Origin: Clostridium oryzae
GTDB lineage: Bacteria > Bacillota > Clostridia > Clostridiales > Clostridiaceae
DNA length: 64,000 nucleotides
NCBI RefSeq assembly: GCF_002029235.1
Contig: NZ_MZGV01000001.1
Coordinates: forward strand, 248,001 to 312,000
Direction of reading: 5' to 3'
Within the stretch, counting starts at the first letter, position 1. Each line of letters opens with the position of its first letter. The translations under genes were made by a program, and so were the position numbers. The notes below the pieces were generated by a model. That model did no database searches. It was not told where the DNA came from and was given only the letters and a program-made list of their open reading frames with translations. Positions 16,047-24,051 of this stretch are shown here, piece after piece.

Positions 16047-16696
16047 TTGTAGCCCACCCCCCAAACGGTTTCTATGGGGCTGAGGTCGTCGGCTTTCAGC
16101 TTGACGCGGATATTTTTGATGTGCTCCGCAATGGCCGACGAATCGCCCTCGGCGTCAAAGCCGAAAACCGATTCGTATAATTGTTCTTTGGTAAACACCT
16201 GTCCGGCGTGCAGAACCAGGTGCTCACAGATAGCGTATTCGCTCTTGGTAAAGGGCAGTGTGTGTTCGCCCGCGATGGCCACTTTTCCCTGCATATCAAA
16301 GCGCACACCGCCCCGGTTCAGGGTGCGGGTCGGCTGGCGCATCTCCCGCCGAAGATGGGCGTTAACCCGTGCGCGCAGCTCCGCAATACTGAATGGTTTT
16401 TTAATGTAATCATCGGCGCCCAGGCCAAAGCCCTGTACAAGGGCCGCATCTTCCGCCTTGGCGGTTAAGAACAGGATGGGGCAATCCACCTCGGAACGGA
16501 TACGGCTGCAAAGGGAAAAGCCATCCTCTCCAGGCATCATCACATCGAGCAGCAGAAGATCATACAGCTGACATCGGGCGGGCTGCACGGCAGCGGCATC
16601 AGCTTCGGTGTCTACCTGGTGGCCATCCTTTTTCAAGGCCGCTTGCACCAGGTCCAGCATATCAAGGTCATCATCGACCACTAACAGTTTCGGCAT
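16022..16696 (-). CDS. OmpR-family response regulator (LanR)
   Basis: A 224-residue regulator. The receiver domain (1-115) has the acidic pair Asp8/Asp9, phospho-acceptor Asp51 (LLLLDVMMPGEDG), the TAK segment near residue 79 and KKPF near 100. Residues 130-222 form an OmpR winged helix (FTKSEYAICEHL, VWGVGYKWR). It lies between the transporter genes and its kinase in the same direction and would switch on the transporter when the kinase detects peptide. The order F-E-G-R-K recalls the CprABC-CprRK system of Clostridioides difficile. Confidence 0.9.
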   Translation of the reverse strand: MPKLLVVDDDLDMLDLVQAALKKDGHQVDTEADAAAVQPARCQLYDLLLLDVMMPGEDGFSLCSRIRSEVDCPILFLTAKAEDAALVQGFGLGADDYIKKPFSIAELRARVNAHLRREMRQPTRTLNRGGVRFDMQGKVAIAGEHTLPFTKSEYAICEHLVLHAGQVFTKEQLYESVFGFDAEGDSSAIAEHIKNIRVKLKADDLSPIETVWGVGYKWRKDSVL

Positions 16697-16713
16697 AGTC
16701 TATCCTCCTTATT

Positions 16714-17445
16714 TTATTCTTGTATAACTTTACCTTCCCATCTACTAAACCATAGTAGTGACAAAACTAGAACAATCGAAGTAATAATAATCAGAGAAAT
16801 AATTCCAGGAAAAACAGGTGCACTTAAAAAGTCAAAATAATTTTTCAAAAACCGAACACCCCATTCCCAAGGAATTATCGGCCAAATTTTATCACCAATC
16901 GCATTTTCAAAGTAACCTGCTAAAATTGTACCAGATATCCCTAACAAAACAGAAATACTTGAACCTAACCGAAAAGCAATCAGTACGTGTAATAAATATA
17001 AAAATAAGTTGCTAAACAAAAATATATAAAATATGACAAGATATGAACCAAAGTGTGTTATGCTGATATCCAGAAACAAATTGACTCCAACATAGAAACA
17101 TACTTCATATATTATCATACTTATGGCTGAAAGAAACAGCAGAAAGAACAATTTCCCTAGGTATACGCTTCTTCGTGACTCTACTAAACCCAGAGCATTT
17201 TGAATACCGTGTATATTTCTATCTAAATTAATTAAAATTGGCACAACAATACTAACAAAAATAGGATAACACATTTGTAATATAACGAAAAACAACCTCA
17301 CATCAGGAATAATATGATATCCAGCAAAAGCGTAATAAACTAAAAATAATGTTGTAACCACTATAGGCAGTAACAGATGCAATAAAATAATTGGAGTTCG
17401 TTTGATTTTGGTAAAGTTAGAAAAAAACTCCCTCATAATAGTCAT
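16714..17445 (-). CDS. Lantibiotic-immunity ABC transporter permease (MutG/LanG-like)
   Basis: A 243-residue membrane protein with six hydrophobic segments, the size and pattern of LanG/MutG permeases. These proteins expel lantibiotics from the membrane of producers or resistant strains. Its start overlaps the preceding permease stop by 4 bases (ATGA), and it ends 18 bases before the regulator gene. Sequence families of such permeases are poorly conserved, so the assignment rests on topology and on the three-gene arrangement. Confidence 0.75.
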   Translation of the reverse strand: MTIMREFFSNFTKIKRTPIILLHLLLPIVVTTLFLVYYAFAGYHIIPDVRLFFVILQMCYPIFVSIVVPILINLDRNIHGIQNALGLVESRRSVYLGKLFFLLFLSAISMIIYEVCFYVGVNLFLDISITHFGSYLVIFYIFLFSNLFLYLLHVLIAFRLGSSISVLLGISGTILAGYFENAIGDKIWPIIPWEWGVRFLKNYFDFLSAPVFPGIISLIIITSIVLVLSLLWFSRWEGKVIQE

Positions 17446-18203
17446 TTGCGATACACCTGCTTTCCGTACCAGCGCGAAAACAATGCTGAAAGAACCAGCA
17501 TAGCAATCAAGGATATCAATACCAGCAACGAACTTTCTCCTAAATTTAAAATGTATCTTGAATCTGCTTCGACCAATAATCCGTTTGGCAAAACTCCAAA
17601 TAATGTAATCATAAACCTCGCGGGCCAGCTATATGGGAAGAACCAAAACAAAGGCGTCAAGGAAAAAAACAAACCGCCGAACGCACTGGCGAACAAATTT
17701 ATTATCACAGAACCAACAAATCCAATTTTTTGATCCAAAAACAAACAGAAAGGGATCTGCCATAATAAAGAGAACCACAATAAGCAGTATCCTAAAATAT
17801 AATATCCGGTATGACCAATTGCAACTGAAACACCTGACAATATGCATTCAGAGATAACAGTGATAAACGATAGCAATAATGATATTATCAAAAGATTAAA
17901 CGCTATCAAAATTGTTTTAGAAATAAATGTCTTCTTCAAGTCGATGGGCAAACTATAAAGAGTTCGGTATTGGTGTTTTTGATCCTTATTATTCACTGAA
18001 TGACATAAAAACATAACAGACAAAGACGCAATAGGCATACACCAATTGCAAACGAGAGAGCTTGAAAAACCACCTAAACCAATACCAATAAATATAAATA
18101 CCATAGATATTAAAATTAAAGCTACTGGAATGAATATAATGAGTTTTCTAAATAGGGAGCGTTTAAATTTCAAGTTTTCTGCTTTTAAATATGTTCGTAA
18201 CAT
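17442..18203 (-). CDS. Lantibiotic-immunity ABC transporter permease (MutE/LanE-like)
   Basis: A 253-residue membrane protein with about six transmembrane segments and an N-terminal KAENLKFKRSLFRKL segment typical of MutE/EpiE-type permeases. It overlaps the ATPase gene by one base at its start and the second permease by 4 bases at its end, so the three subunits are translationally coupled. Expected role: one half of the membrane channel of an antimicrobial-peptide exporter. Confidence 0.8.
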   Translation of the reverse strand: MLRTYLKAENLKFKRSLFRKLIIFIPVALILISMVFIFIGIGLGGFSSSLVCNWCMPIASLSVMFLCHSVNNKDQKHQYRTLYSLPIDLKKTFISKTILIAFNLLIISLLLSFITVISECILSGVSVAIGHTGYYILGYCLLWFSLLWQIPFCLFLDQKIGFVGSVIINLFASAFGGLFFSLTPLFWFFPYSWPARFMITLFGVLPNGLLVEADSRYILNLGESSLLVLISLIAMLVLSALFSRWYGKQVYRK

Positions 18204-18907
18204 CAGTATGCACGCTCCTTTCTGATGATATCCATAAACAATTGTTCTAAATTTTCACTTGCATCAATTTTATCTTGATACAGGAGCGATCCGTTGTATA
18301 TGATCCCTATGTCATCGGCAACTTGTTGTACTTCGCTTAAAATATGACTTGATATAATTACAGAAATCCCAGACTCCGCAAATGTTCGAATTATTTTCCT
18401 TAATTCTTCAATACCAAAAGGGTCTAACCCGTTTATAGGTTCATCTAAGACTAATAATTTAGGGTTATTTAGTAGCGCTAATGCTATACCCAATCTCTGT
18501 TTCATTCCCAACGAAAAATCGGATGTCTTTTTATTTTCAGCACCCATTAAGTCCATTTTTTGTAAAACTTCATTACATTTTCTTGTTGAAATCCCCATAA
18601 GAGTCGCTCGCACTTTTAAATTTTCAAATGCCGTTAAATTCTCATACAGTGGAGGGGATTCGATTAATGAACCAATATTCAATAAATCTTTTCGAGTCCA
18701 AGGGTGATTGTTGAATAATATTTCACCTGAAGTCGGTCTGATAATTCCTGTAATCATCTTCAACAATGTTGATTTGCCAGCACCATTAGGACCTAATAAA
18801 CCGTATACAGAATTTTTTCTTACAGACATAGATAAATCTTTTATTGCATATGTCTTTTTAAATTTTTTAAAAACACTATTTGTTTTTATTATGTACTCAT
18901 GCATCAT
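18203..18907 (-). CDS. Lantibiotic-protection ABC transporter ATPase (LanF/MutF-like)
   Basis: A 234-residue ATPase with Walker A GPNGAGKST (residues 39-47), Q-loop region LIESPPLYENLTAFEN, the atypical signature SLGMKQRLGIA common in this subfamily, and Walker B LLVLDEPINGLDP. The ATG at 18907 is chosen because AGGAGG lies 5 bases before it; the longer frame to 18949 lacks a ribosome site. It powers the LanE/LanG permease pair. No lanA, lanB/C or lanM gene is nearby, so this is an orphan resistance module against foreign lantibiotics. Confidence 0.9.
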   Translation of the reverse strand: MMHEYIIKTNSVFKKFKKTYAIKDLSMSVRKNSVYGLLGPNGAGKSTLLKMITGIIRPTSGEILFNNHPWTRKDLLNIGSLIESPPLYENLTAFENLKVRATLMGISTRKCNEVLQKMDLMGAENKKTSDFSLGMKQRLGIALALLNNPKLLVLDEPINGLDPFGIEELRKIIRTFAESGISVIISSHILSEVQQVADDIGIIYNGSLLYQDKIDASENLEQLFMDIIRKERAY

Positions 18908-18957
18908 AACTTCCTCCTTTTGATTTGTTACTGCTATGGTAACAGCCATTTTTAAGG

Positions 18958-18986
18958 ATTTTATAAGGAAGCGGGTGCTTACTCAA
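18958..18986 (-). promoter_or_regulatory. Likely promoter of the lanFEG-RK operon
   Basis: On the minus strand, TTGAGT (18981-18986) and TAAAAT (18958-18963) are spaced by 17 bases. A dyad GTTAC-N7-GTAAC follows in the leader (about 18928-18945) and could be a regulator site. Confidence 0.5.
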
Positions 18987-19015
18987 AAATTCACCCCGGA
19001 CAGCAGCTCGGTTAG

Positions 19016-19060
19016 CGCCACAACAACGTTTTTTTATTTTTCGTTGTTGTGGCGGTCATC
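19016..19060 (-). terminator. Strong hairpin terminator
   Basis: CGCCACAACAACG (19016-19028) pairs with CGTTGTTGTGGCG (19042-19054). The loop is T-rich, and minus-strand transcripts would run into the A/T-rich loop side. It separates the small minus-strand gene at 19099 from the lan operon. Confidence 0.6.
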
Positions 19061-19098
19061 GCTTATTAAGTTAAATTCTAAACAAGCTGAAATTTTAT

Positions 19099-19191
19099 CT
19101 ATTTTTTTCTGCGTTCACGATACTTCTTTATGATTAGATTTCTAATGACTATGAGAACTATCGCTGCAATAACGATGATTATGGTTTCCAT
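19099..19191 (-). CDS. Small 30-residue membrane peptide gene
   Basis: A short frame with a good ribosome site (TTAAGGAGAATTCTATT before the ATG) encodes METIIIVIAAIVLIVIRNLI followed by the basic tail IKKYRERRKK. It is one hydrophobic helix with a strongly positive C-terminus, as in small membrane-anchored regulators or toxin-like peptides. It lies upstream of the lantibiotic-immunity operon in the same direction, separated by a terminator. Function unknown. Being short, it could be fortuitous, but the ribosome site and composition argue for a real gene. Confidence 0.5.
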   Translation of the reverse strand: METIIIVIAAIVLIVIRNLIIKKYRERRKK

Positions 19192-19268
19192 AATAGAATT
19201 CTCCTTAATGGTTGCTTTTTTATCAAGAAAAAAATGAACAGTAAATTAATATTTTTGTTCAAAACCTC

Positions 19269-19299
19269 TTGCATGTTACGTAGCGTAATGTATTAAAAT
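19269..19299 (+). promoter_or_regulatory. MerR-type promoter of the zinc-ribbon/merR operon
   Basis: TTGCAT (19269-19274) and TAAAAT (19294-19299) are 19 bases apart. The spacer carries the dyad GTTACG-TAG-CGTAAT. The MerR protein two genes downstream is the likely controller. Confidence 0.7.
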
Positions 19300-19330
19300 T
19301 GAAGTAACATGAAAGGGAAGGTGAACTTAT

Positions 19331-19666
19331 ATGAAAGATAATGATAGCGACAAAAATGACACACAAAAATTTGTTATAAAGACAAAACAAGGAGACGTTG
19401 AAATTTCATGGTCCTGTAACCAGAGGCCAGGGTTTTGCCCTCATTGTCACAAGTGCATTCCTTTGAACTCCATTGTATTTAAAAAAGAAAATGGAAATAG
19501 TGTCGAAACCTATTCGGGTATGGATGCAGTTAAGACGAAAAAACATGGCAGATTAAAAGAAGATAGCATAGATAATAATAGGCAGATTGGGGAATGTCCA
19601 TATTGTCATAAGGCAATTCCCGTACGCAAGATTATATTCAAAAAAACAGGTGAGGAAGGACGGTAG
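19331..19666 (+). CDS. Small protein with two zinc-ribbon-like knuckles
   Basis: A 111-residue hydrophilic protein of no family known to me. It contains CPHCHKCIPLNSIVFKK near residue 36 and CPYCHKAIPVRKIIFKK near residue 90, two similar CxxC modules that together could bind one zinc ion; the repeat suggests internal duplication. A glycine-poor, charged linker lies between. No signal peptide. AAGGGAAGGTG precedes the ATG. It is the first gene behind a MerR-type promoter and precedes the TipAS-like merR gene by 47 bases, so both probably respond to the same ligand. Confidence 0.7.
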   Translation: MKDNDSDKNDTQKFVIKTKQGDVEISWSCNQRPGFCPHCHKCIPLNSIVFKKENGNSVETYSGMDAVKTKKHGRLKEDSIDNNRQIGECPYCHKAIPVRKIIFKKTGEEGR

Positions 19667-19713
19667 ATTCTGTTTTTATTTAAAACAGGTCAAAGCACGC
19701 GAAAGTGAATGAT

Positions 19714-20505
19714 ATGGAAAATAAAAAGGATTTGTTAACAATTGGAGAATTAGCACACATGGCTGGTGTAACAATACGTACACTTCAGTATTATGACCAG
19801 AAGAATTTACTGAAGCCAGTTGTTACAGAGGGTGGAAGAAGAAAATATACGCGTGATGATGTCTTACGTCTTGAGCAGATTTTATTTCTTAAATCATTGG
19901 GCTTTTCTTTAGATGAAATTGATACAAAGATACTGAAATATAATAATAAGGCTGACTTAGTGGAAGTATTCAGACAACAGCGAAAAGTTCTTATCGGACA
20001 GATTGAACACTTAAATAATATGGTGGATATGCTTGATGCGGCTATTGTTGAGACAAAAAATAGTCAGGAAATCAATATGGATTGCATTATTGCGATTATT
20101 GAGTCGATGAAACGAGGCAATTCATATGGATTCTTAGTGAGATATTTTAATAATGAACAACTGAAAAGCTTTGCAACTCGATTGTTTGACGTGTCTTATG
20201 GTTTGAATGCAAAAGAAGTGTTTGATAAACTACAAGAACTTTATGAAAAAGGTGTTGATCCAGAGGGGAAAGAAGGACAGTATCTAGCAAAACTCTGGTG
20301 GGATATGGTCAACGAATTTACATATGGAGACGTTGACTTATTGAAAGCAATGATTAATGCAGGTAGAGATATACAAAATTGGCCGGATGAAGTGAAAGAT
20401 ATTAAAAAGCCTATTGGAAGTTTTCTTGCAAAGGCACTCAATTCTTATATTTACAATAACAGTTTAGAAAAGAGTATAAGAAACTTATGGATGTTGAGCA
20501 AATAG
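19714..20505 (+). CDS. MerR-family regulator with TipAS-like antibiotic-binding domain
   Basis: A 263-residue regulator. Residues 5-75 are the MerR helix-turn-helix (GELAHMAGVTIRTLQYYDQK, GGRRKYTRDDVLRLEQ) and 76-115 the coiled coil. The C-terminal half (FDKLQELYEKGVDPEGKEGQ, WWDMVNEFTYGD) resembles the all-helical TipAS fold that captures thiopeptides and other drugs. The ATG at 19714 is taken rather than an in-frame GTG at 19705; both have weak ribosome sites. It is probably autoregulated through the 19-bp-spacer promoter before the zinc-ribbon gene. Confidence 0.85.
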   Translation: MENKKDLLTIGELAHMAGVTIRTLQYYDQKNLLKPVVTEGGRRKYTRDDVLRLEQILFLKSLGFSLDEIDTKILKYNNKADLVEVFRQQRKVLIGQIEHLNNMVDMLDAAIVETKNSQEINMDCIIAIIESMKRGNSYGFLVRYFNNEQLKSFATRLFDVSYGLNAKEVFDKLQELYEKGVDPEGKEGQYLAKLWWDMVNEFTYGDVDLLKAMINAGRDIQNWPDEVKDIKKPIGSFLAKALNSYIYNNSLEKSIRNLWMLSK

Positions 20506-20531
20506 AATAGTTACAATTAATAGTCATTTTG

Positions 20532-20600
20532 CCGCCAAGCCCCCACCAGGTTCAAACGACATCTTTTTTGACCGTTCAAGGCATGTGGAGTTTGATGTGA
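20532..20600. repeat. ~70-bp dispersed repeat, copy 2
   Basis: Shares GTTCAAACGACATCTTTTTT, GACCGTTCAAGG and CATGTGGAG, plus the CCGCCAAG start, with bases 3941-4010. It lies just behind the TipAS-like merR gene. The remaining 20600-20788 contains only a terminator. Confidence 0.7.
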
Positions 20601-20681
20601 AGATAGAGAAAAAATAAATTTTCTTGATTCAATCTTTATGTCAACCATTTTTGAAAATGTCCCGAAAAACGTTAAACATTA

Positions 20682-20706
20682 GCACCAGTTTTTGCTGGTG
20701 CTTTAT
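20682..20706 (+). terminator. Rho-independent terminator
   Basis: GCACCAG (20682-20688) and CTGGTGC (20695-20701) enclose a T-rich loop and are followed by TTTATT. It lies downstream of the merR gene. Confidence 0.65.
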
Positions 20707-20788
20707 TACATTGAAACCTAAATTTTAAGGCATGGAAAACAAACCTTAGAATCAAATTAATTTCTAAGATAGAAAAACAATAAGAATT

Positions 20789-21567
20789 TTAAGCTGTGAT
20801 TTCATTTTTATGGTGAACTTGCTGATTACAATACTGCTCAAATGAAGCTTGTTTCCACGGATGACTCATTGGTGGTATGTAACGTTTCTTTGGCTCCTTT
20901 GGAGCCTCAACCAAGTCAAAGTTCTTTGATGAAGGAGCATGGTTCGGAAGAAGTTCAAGCGCATAAACTTTTTCATTCACACAAAAATACAGTTCATTAT
21001 TAAATGCCTTAATTACTACACCAGAGGTGCCTTTATGATAGTACACAGGGTAACCGTTAGTATCCACAGGCAGGTAATACTGTTTGTTATATTTTATGCA
21101 GCATCCGTTATCTACTTTTCTGCTAGCAAGCACTGCAAGAGTTAAGTTAATTTTTCCAAATTGGATTGCTTTTCAAACACAGATTTGATATTATCAACAG
21201 GTAAAGCAAATTGAACATTGAATTTTTTTATGTAGGAGTTTAAAAATTCATTTGAACGTATAGTGGTTGCTGAAACCTTTATTCCTTCAAATTCTTCTAA
21301 GAGTTCTGAGAAATGTGTAAGATTTGAATCTTCATATTTAGTTCTATATAAATCGACAATGTCTTGTTTGACTGTGTCATCAAGTGCTATAGCTGGCTTT
21401 CTTCCTCTATTACCATGTATAAAAAAAGATTTTCCTTCCTCCTTATAGCCCTTTATTAATCTGTTAATAGTTCTAACAGTACAACTCAACTCTATTGCTG
21501 GTCTCTGCTTGTTACCATTCTTATCGACTAACTTCTTTATTACTCTAAACTTCATCTCTTCGTTCAT
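20789..21567 (-). pseudogene. ISNCY-family transposase remnant
   Basis: On the minus strand, MNEEMKFRVIKKLVDKNGNK starts a helix-turn-helix transposase (AIELSCTVRTINRLIKGYKE, HGNRGRKPA) of the ISNCY type. After TTIRS the catalytic core is deleted and the sequence jumps to the C-terminal region (NEFLNSYIKKFN, FALPVDNIKSVFEKQ). A frameshift at about 21140 moves the end into a second frame (SRKVDNGCCIKYNKQYYLPV, PPMSHPWKQASFEQY). About half the expected length is gone, including the acidic catalytic residues. A dead element. Terminal repeats were not found. Confidence 0.8.
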
Positions 21568-21746
21568 TCTTAAAACTACCTTTCTAATTATGTCCACCCT
21601 ATCTCCTACTAATGAGGTTTTATTATACTACATATTCTATATTTGGGACATAATCATTTTTGGTACAATAAGACAATGCCATATTTCAATCAAAAAATTA
21701 ACGCGAAAAAAATATGCAGCATATTGACACTACCACTACTTAGTGT

Positions 21747-21797
21747 TACTATATAGCAGTAGTAAGTAATACTGAATATTGGTAATACTATATAGTG
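21747..21797 (+). promoter_or_regulatory. Repeated TACTATATAG sites before padR
   Basis: TTACTATATAGCAGT (21747-21760) and GTAATACTATATAGTG (21782-21797) share the core TACTATATAG. Paired AT-rich sites directly before a padR gene are typical autoregulatory PadR operators. The second ends about 15 bases before the TTG start. Confidence 0.55.
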
Positions 21798-21811
21798 TAG
21801 AGGTGATTAAA

Positions 21812-22138
21812 TTGGAGAATATCACAGAAATGTTAAAAGGAGTACTGGAAGGCTGTGTCCTTGAAATCATCAGCCACGAGGAAATCTATGGTTACGAGAT
21901 CACACGGCGGCTGAATGCCCTCGGATTTTCGGATGTTGTGGATGGGACAGTTTATACCATTTTGGTGCGGCTTGAGAAAAACAGGCTGGTGGAAATTACG
22001 AAAAAGCCATCGGATATGGGACCGCCGCGAAAGTTTTTTACGCTCAACGACGAGGGGCGTGAGGAGCTGAGGAGGTTCTGGGAAAGATGGGAGTTCGTAT
22101 CATCAAAAATTAATGAGTTAAAGGAGAGAAGACAATGA
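21812..22138 (+). CDS. PadR-family transcriptional regulator
   Basis: A 108-residue winged-helix regulator (LKGVLEGCVLEIISHEEIYG, TVYTILVRLEKNRLVEI, FFTLNDEGREELRRFWERW). The TTG at 21812 is chosen because AGAGGTGAT precedes it and family members begin MENITEMLKG. The stop overlaps the next start by 4 bases. PadR proteins with this tail are usually followed by DUF1048 genes, as here, and repress them until an antibiotic or membrane stress releases DNA. Confidence 0.9.
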   Translation: MENITEMLKGVLEGCVLEIISHEEIYGYEITRRLNALGFSDVVDGTVYTILVRLEKNRLVEITKKPSDMGPPRKFFTLNDEGREELRRFWERWEFVSSKINELKERRQ

Positions 22139-22482
22139 ACTTTTGGGAAAAAGTTACGGGAAGCGACATGACTAAAGAATTGAAAACTTTTGAATCACGA
22201 GCTAAAAGGTTACCGACTGCTTATCAAGAGGCATGGGAAAAAATTAAAGCTAATCTTTGGCCGCACTCAGATTTCACCGGTCGCAACCTTATGCCAATTC
22301 TTGACGGTGTGCTTGGACTGCTGGAAGAAACAGCGGCAGATGGTCAGAATGTCAAAGAGGTTTTGGGTGAAGATATCAAGGGCTTCTGTTCAGCGCTGGC
22401 TGGTGAAGAAGGGGCAAAGTCTTTTCGCGACAAGTGGCGAAAGCAACTCAACAATAATATCGCTAAAAAATTAGGTAAATAG
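22135..22482 (+). CDS. DUF1048-family protein, first copy
   Basis: A 115-residue soluble helical protein of the DUF1048 family. It begins MNFWEKVTGSDMTKELKTFE and contains LPTAYQEAWEKI and VLGEDIKGFCSALAGEE. It overlaps padR by 4 bases. The family has a known all-helical fold but no firm function; genes of this kind are almost always co-regulated with PadR. A second copy follows after 9 bases. Confidence 0.85.
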   Translation: MNFWEKVTGSDMTKELKTFESRAKRLPTAYQEAWEKIKANLWPHSDFTGRNLMPILDGVLGLLEETAADGQNVKEVLGEDIKGFCSALAGEEGAKSFRDKWRKQLNNNIAKKLGK

Positions 22483-22491
22483 GAGGATAAA

Positions 22492-22842
22492 ATGAGAATA
22501 CAAGATATCATCGAAGGCAAAAAAGAGTGGCGAGCACACATGGCGCGTGTCAAAGCACTCCCGAAAGATTATCAGATTGTTTATAAAGAGATTCAAAAAT
22601 ATCTTTTTAAGGTCGGCCCTGTTGAGCTAACCGATGGGATAGGTTTGCTCTCTGGGATTATCGATCTTTTTGAAGAGGGCGCAGCCTTGGGAAAAGGCGT
22701 GCTCGAAGTGACAGGCAGTGACGTAGCAGCTTTCTGCGACGATTTAATCAAAGATTCAAAAACTTACGCTGACATTTATCAAGAATCTGTTGACCAAGAA
22801 GTTAACAAAGCAATGAAAAAGGTTACGGATAAAACAAAGTAA
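22492..22842 (+). CDS. DUF1048-family protein, second copy
   Basis: A 116-residue paralogue of the preceding gene with the same layout (MRIQDIIEGKKEWRAHMARV, LPKDYQIVYKEIQKYLF, VTGSDVAAFCDDLI). AGGAGG lies before its ATG. The pair probably forms a hetero- or homodimer under PadR control. No catalytic residues are evident. The following 140 bases, to the Cys-rich gene, hold no clear gene. Confidence 0.85.
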   Translation: MRIQDIIEGKKEWRAHMARVKALPKDYQIVYKEIQKYLFKVGPVELTDGIGLLSGIIDLFEEGAALGKGVLEVTGSDVAAFCDDLIKDSKTYADIYQESVDQEVNKAMKKVTDKTK

Positions 22843-22984
22843 AAGGGATATATCGGGATAGAAAAAGCAATTGAAGCGAAAGTTCTGCGACTCCATTAAA
22901 TGGGGAGTATATTGAAAAGCAGCTTAATGCTTGCATTAAAGGGATAGTGGTTAACAAAAACATCAAGTAAGGGGATGGTAGAGT

Positions 22985-23173
22985 GTGTGTAAATACGAGT
23001 GGATATTATGCCCGGTCTGTGGCAACAAAACACGGGTCAAGATAGGTGTTGATACGGTGCTTGAAAACTTCCCGTTATTTTGTCCCAAGTGTAAACAGGA
23101 AACGATAATCAATGTAAAACAACTCAATATATCAGTTATTAAAGAGCCAGACGCTAAGACGCAGAGCCGATAA
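22985..23173 (+). CDS. Cysteine-rich KTR-type small protein
   Basis: A 62-residue protein with two CxxC pairs (CPVCGNKTRVKI and FCPKCKQETIIN) and the ending VIKEPDAKTQSR, the Cys_rich_KTR family. It probably binds zinc. Such genes are common passengers of clostridial conjugative elements. The GTG start has a modest GGGGATGG ribosome site upstream. A terminator overlaps its 3' end. Confidence 0.85.
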   Translation: MCKYEWILCPVCGNKTRVKIGVDTVLENFPLFCPKCKQETIINVKQLNISVIKEPDAKTQSR

Positions 23174-23208
23174 CATGTGAATGAAATCACAGTTGTCGGC
23201 TCTTTTTT
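23164..23208 (+). terminator. Rho-independent terminator
   Basis: AGCCGATAAC (about 23166) pairs with GTTGTCGGCT, followed by CTTTTTTT. It ends the transcript of the Cys-rich gene. Confidence 0.8.
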
Positions 23209-23289
23209 TATGATAATTACTTAAGCTGCATTGAAAGGGTTAGCTGCAGATTTGAGCAAAGTTACTATATTGTAGAGGAGGAAAAGTAA

Positions 23290-24051
23290 ATGAAAAATAA
23301 TATCATACAAGTTAAAGGGGTAAAGAAATCTTACAAAGATGTAGAAGTACTCAAAGGAGTAGATTTTGAAGTAGAGAAGGGAGGTATCTTTGCATTACTA
23401 GGATCTAATGGAGCTGGAAAGACAACGATGATTAGAATCATGGCTACTTTACTTAAACCAGATGCCGGCAGTGTTGTGATAAATGGTTTTAATATTGAAA
23501 AAAATGCAGGGGACATTAGAGGTTCTATCAGTCTTACTGGTCAGTTTGCTGCTATTGATGAAATTTTGACGGGACGTGAAAATCTTCAAATGATAGCAAA
23601 ACTTAGACATCTTAAAAATCCAAATCAAGTAGCAGATGAGTTAATTAATAGTTTTGGTATGTCAGCGGCTGCGAACCGCAGAGTGGGTACCTACTCGGGA
23701 GGTATGAAAAGAAGAATTGATATAGCAATGAGTCTTGTAGGAAATCCAAAGATTGTTTTTCTAGACGAACCAACGACAGGTCTTGATCCAGAAGCACGTT
23801 TAGAAGTGTGGAAGATTGTAAAAGAGTTATCAGCTTCAGGAACTACAGTATTGTTAACGACTCAATATTTAGAAGAAGCAGAACAACTTGCAGATAAAAT
23901 CGCTATTCTTCATGGTGGAAAAATTATTGCTCTAGATACATTAGAAGGATTGAAAAAATTATTTCCGCCTGCAAAGGTTGAATATATTGAAAAACAACCT
24001 ACATTAGAAGAAATATTCCTAACAATCATAGGTAAGAAGGGGGAGAAATAA
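23290..24051 (+). CDS. DrrA-like drug-export ABC transporter ATPase
   Basis: A 253-residue ATPase with Walker A GSNGAGKTT, Q-loop TGQFAAIDEILTGRENL, signature YSGGMKRRIDIA, Walker B IVFLDEPTTGLDPEAR and switch region TTQYLEEAEQLADK. These details, especially TGQFAAIDE and TTQYLEEA, match the daunorubicin-resistance (DrrA) group. AGAGGAGG precedes the ATG. The stop touches the permease start (TAAATG), so both are co-translated. It is expected to energise export of a hydrophobic drug. No regulator is directly attached; the upstream PadR or downstream PadR could serve. Confidence 0.9.
   Translation: MKNNIIQVKGVKKSYKDVEVLKGVDFEVEKGGIFALLGSNGAGKTTMIRIMATLLKPDAGSVVINGFNIEKNAGDIRGSISLTGQFAAIDEILTGRENLQMIAKLRHLKNPNQVADELINSFGMSAAANRRVGTYSGGMKRRIDIAMSLVGNPKIVFLDEPTTGLDPEARLEVWKIVKELSASGTTVLLTTQYLEEAEQLADKIAILHGGKIIALDTLEGLKKLFPPAKVEYIEKQPTLEEIFLTIIGKKGEK

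Noticed and set aside
14725..16409. Several plus-strand frames of 70-110 codons
   Set aside because: They are shadows of the GC-richer histidine kinase and response regulator genes on the minus strand.
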